NCBI GenBank assembly: GCA_040374085.1
Contig: JBEIVB010000036.1
Location: 1-22,833 of the forward strand
Direction of reading: 5' to 3'
Length of the DNA stretch: 22,833 nt
Source: JBEIVB01 sp040374085
GTDB taxonomy: Bacteria; Bacteroidota; Bacteroidia; UBA4408
Below, in pieces: positions 22,360-22,833 of this stretch. The first letter of the stretch is position 1, and each line of letters begins with the position of its first letter. The notes beneath the pieces were generated by a model. That model saw only the letters and a program-made list of their open reading frames with translations. It searched no databases and was not told where the DNA came from. The position numbers and the translations under genes are program-made.

Positions 22360-22833
22360 ACAGGAAGCAACACACGGCTGCTCTCGGGTATGATGGATAT
22401 TTCTGCTGCCTGAAAAGCTGAATCGGCACAACGATAAACATTGGTAAACACCTGAGGATTGCGGTCCACCAAGGGGAACATGGAGCCTTGAATTTGCATC
22501 ATGATCTTATGTCCTCTTTGAAACGTGTGAGCAACATCGGGCAAGGTAAATCGAACCCGGGTTGGCTTGTTGATGGGCATTGGTTCTGGCTCTTCAAGGC
22601 TGTTGCGGTACTTCAGGCGCATCACCTCCCAGCGCACCATCATCTGATAACCACCCATTGGATAAACGTCTCCTTTGCGATCGATGCTGTCGGGGTAGGA
22701 GAAATCATCCGGGAAAACATCCACCAGTTTCACTACAAGGTCTGCATCGCTGCTGTTCACGATAACATCAAAGTCAACCTCAACAGCTCCGGCTACGGTA
22801 ACATCAGTTTGGAAGGGTTCTCCAGTAAAGGTC
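22347..22833 (-). CDS. CocE/NonD family hydrolase, C-terminal part (runs off window)
   Basis: The last ~162 codons of a minus-strand gene are visible, continuing open to the window edge. They form the jelly-roll C-terminal domain (X-Pro dipeptidyl-peptidase C-terminal/PF08530-like) of CocE/NonD serine hydrolases, which act on alpha-amino-acid esters, X-Pro peptides or acyl esters. Visible landmarks are TFTGEPFQTDVTVAGAVEV, SSDADLVVKLVDVFPDD, GGYQMMVRWEVMRLKYRNS, FTLPDVAHTFQRGHKIMMQI and FPLVDRNPQ. The catalytic Ser-Asp-His domain lies outside the window, so activity cannot be judged. A GTG at 22760 is internal, not the start. It converges on and overlaps cvpA. Confidence 0.88.
   Translation of the reverse strand, partial: TFTGEPFQTDVTVAGAVEVDFDVIVNSSDADLVVKLVDVFPDDFSYPDSIDRKGDVYPMGGYQMMVRWEVMRLKYRNSLEEPEPMPINKPTRVRFTLPDVAHTFQRGHKIMMQIQGSMFPLVDRNPQVFTNVYRCADSAFQAAEISIIPESSRVLLPVQRR

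Noticed and set aside
1..22833. CRISPR arrays, tRNA or rRNA genes
   Set aside because: No regularly spaced repeats and no cloverleaf-like or rRNA-like sequence were noticed on reading; intergenic spaces are mostly too short.

Overview
The window looks like chromosome from a member of the Bacteroidota. Several start regions carry the -7 element TAnnTTTG typical of that phylum, with an upstream TTG/TTTG in the two best cases. Starts mostly lack a Shine-Dalgarno sequence and sit behind A/T-rich leaders. The DUF4286 protein, the M949_RS01915-type secreted protein, the PNPase variant FFRREAKLSDYE and the IS3-type transposase also fit. Genus cannot be resolved from the sequence. From about 3.1 kb onward the DNA is moderately GC-rich (one 60-base sample in katG is 67% GC). 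The first ~3 kb is visibly AT-richer (60-base samples of 38-43% GC).

Left end (1-3.1 kb): the 5' part of an IS3-family (IS407-like) insertion sequence on the minus strand, with orfA, an A_AAA_AAG frameshift heptamer and a partial orfB running off the edge. A ~400-base stretch without a convincing gene follows, then a full-length two-domain arsenite-pump ATPase (arsA) with all three metal-binding cysteines and no other ars gene in view. A hairpin straddles the arsA stop codon, and a bidirectional terminator separates this AT-rich block from the core chromosome.

Core block 1 (3.1-5.7 kb, minus): rpsO then pnp, the widely conserved ribosomal protein S15/PNPase pair, with a terminator-like hairpin and two leader hairpins between them and a good promoter before rpsO.

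Core block 2 (5.8-10.5 kb, plus): glgE and mak (maltosyltransferase and maltokinase), overlapping TAATG, then a small DUF4286 gene overlapping purC. Mak would make maltose-1-phosphate and GlgE would polymerise it into alpha-glucan. TreS and GlgB, the usual partners, are not here. katG (catalase-peroxidase) follows as its own unit, closed by a bidirectional terminator.

Core block 3 (13-15.4 kb): an AI-2E-family membrane protein (minus) diverges from a tightly overlapped plus-strand trio: a holin-superfamily-III-like membrane protein, a 108-residue protein of unknown function, and a secreted protein.

Core block 4 (15.5-22.8 kb): asnS, rpoN (sigma-54) and a pabB-like chorismate enzyme run in one direction with 6-bp and TGATG junctions. 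A urea-transporter-like gene converges on pabB and overlaps it. A 3-hydroxyacyl-CoA dehydrogenase and a CvpA-family protein form a TAATG-coupled pair, converging on the 3' part of a CocE/NonD-type hydrolase that leaves the window.

Most of the window is ordinary housekeeping and metabolic sequence. I do not see a clear undescribed system. The items most worth a second look are the two-gene GlgE pathway unit, the overlapped holin-like/unknown/secreted trio, the orphan arsA beside an IS, and the structured rpsO-pnp spacer.
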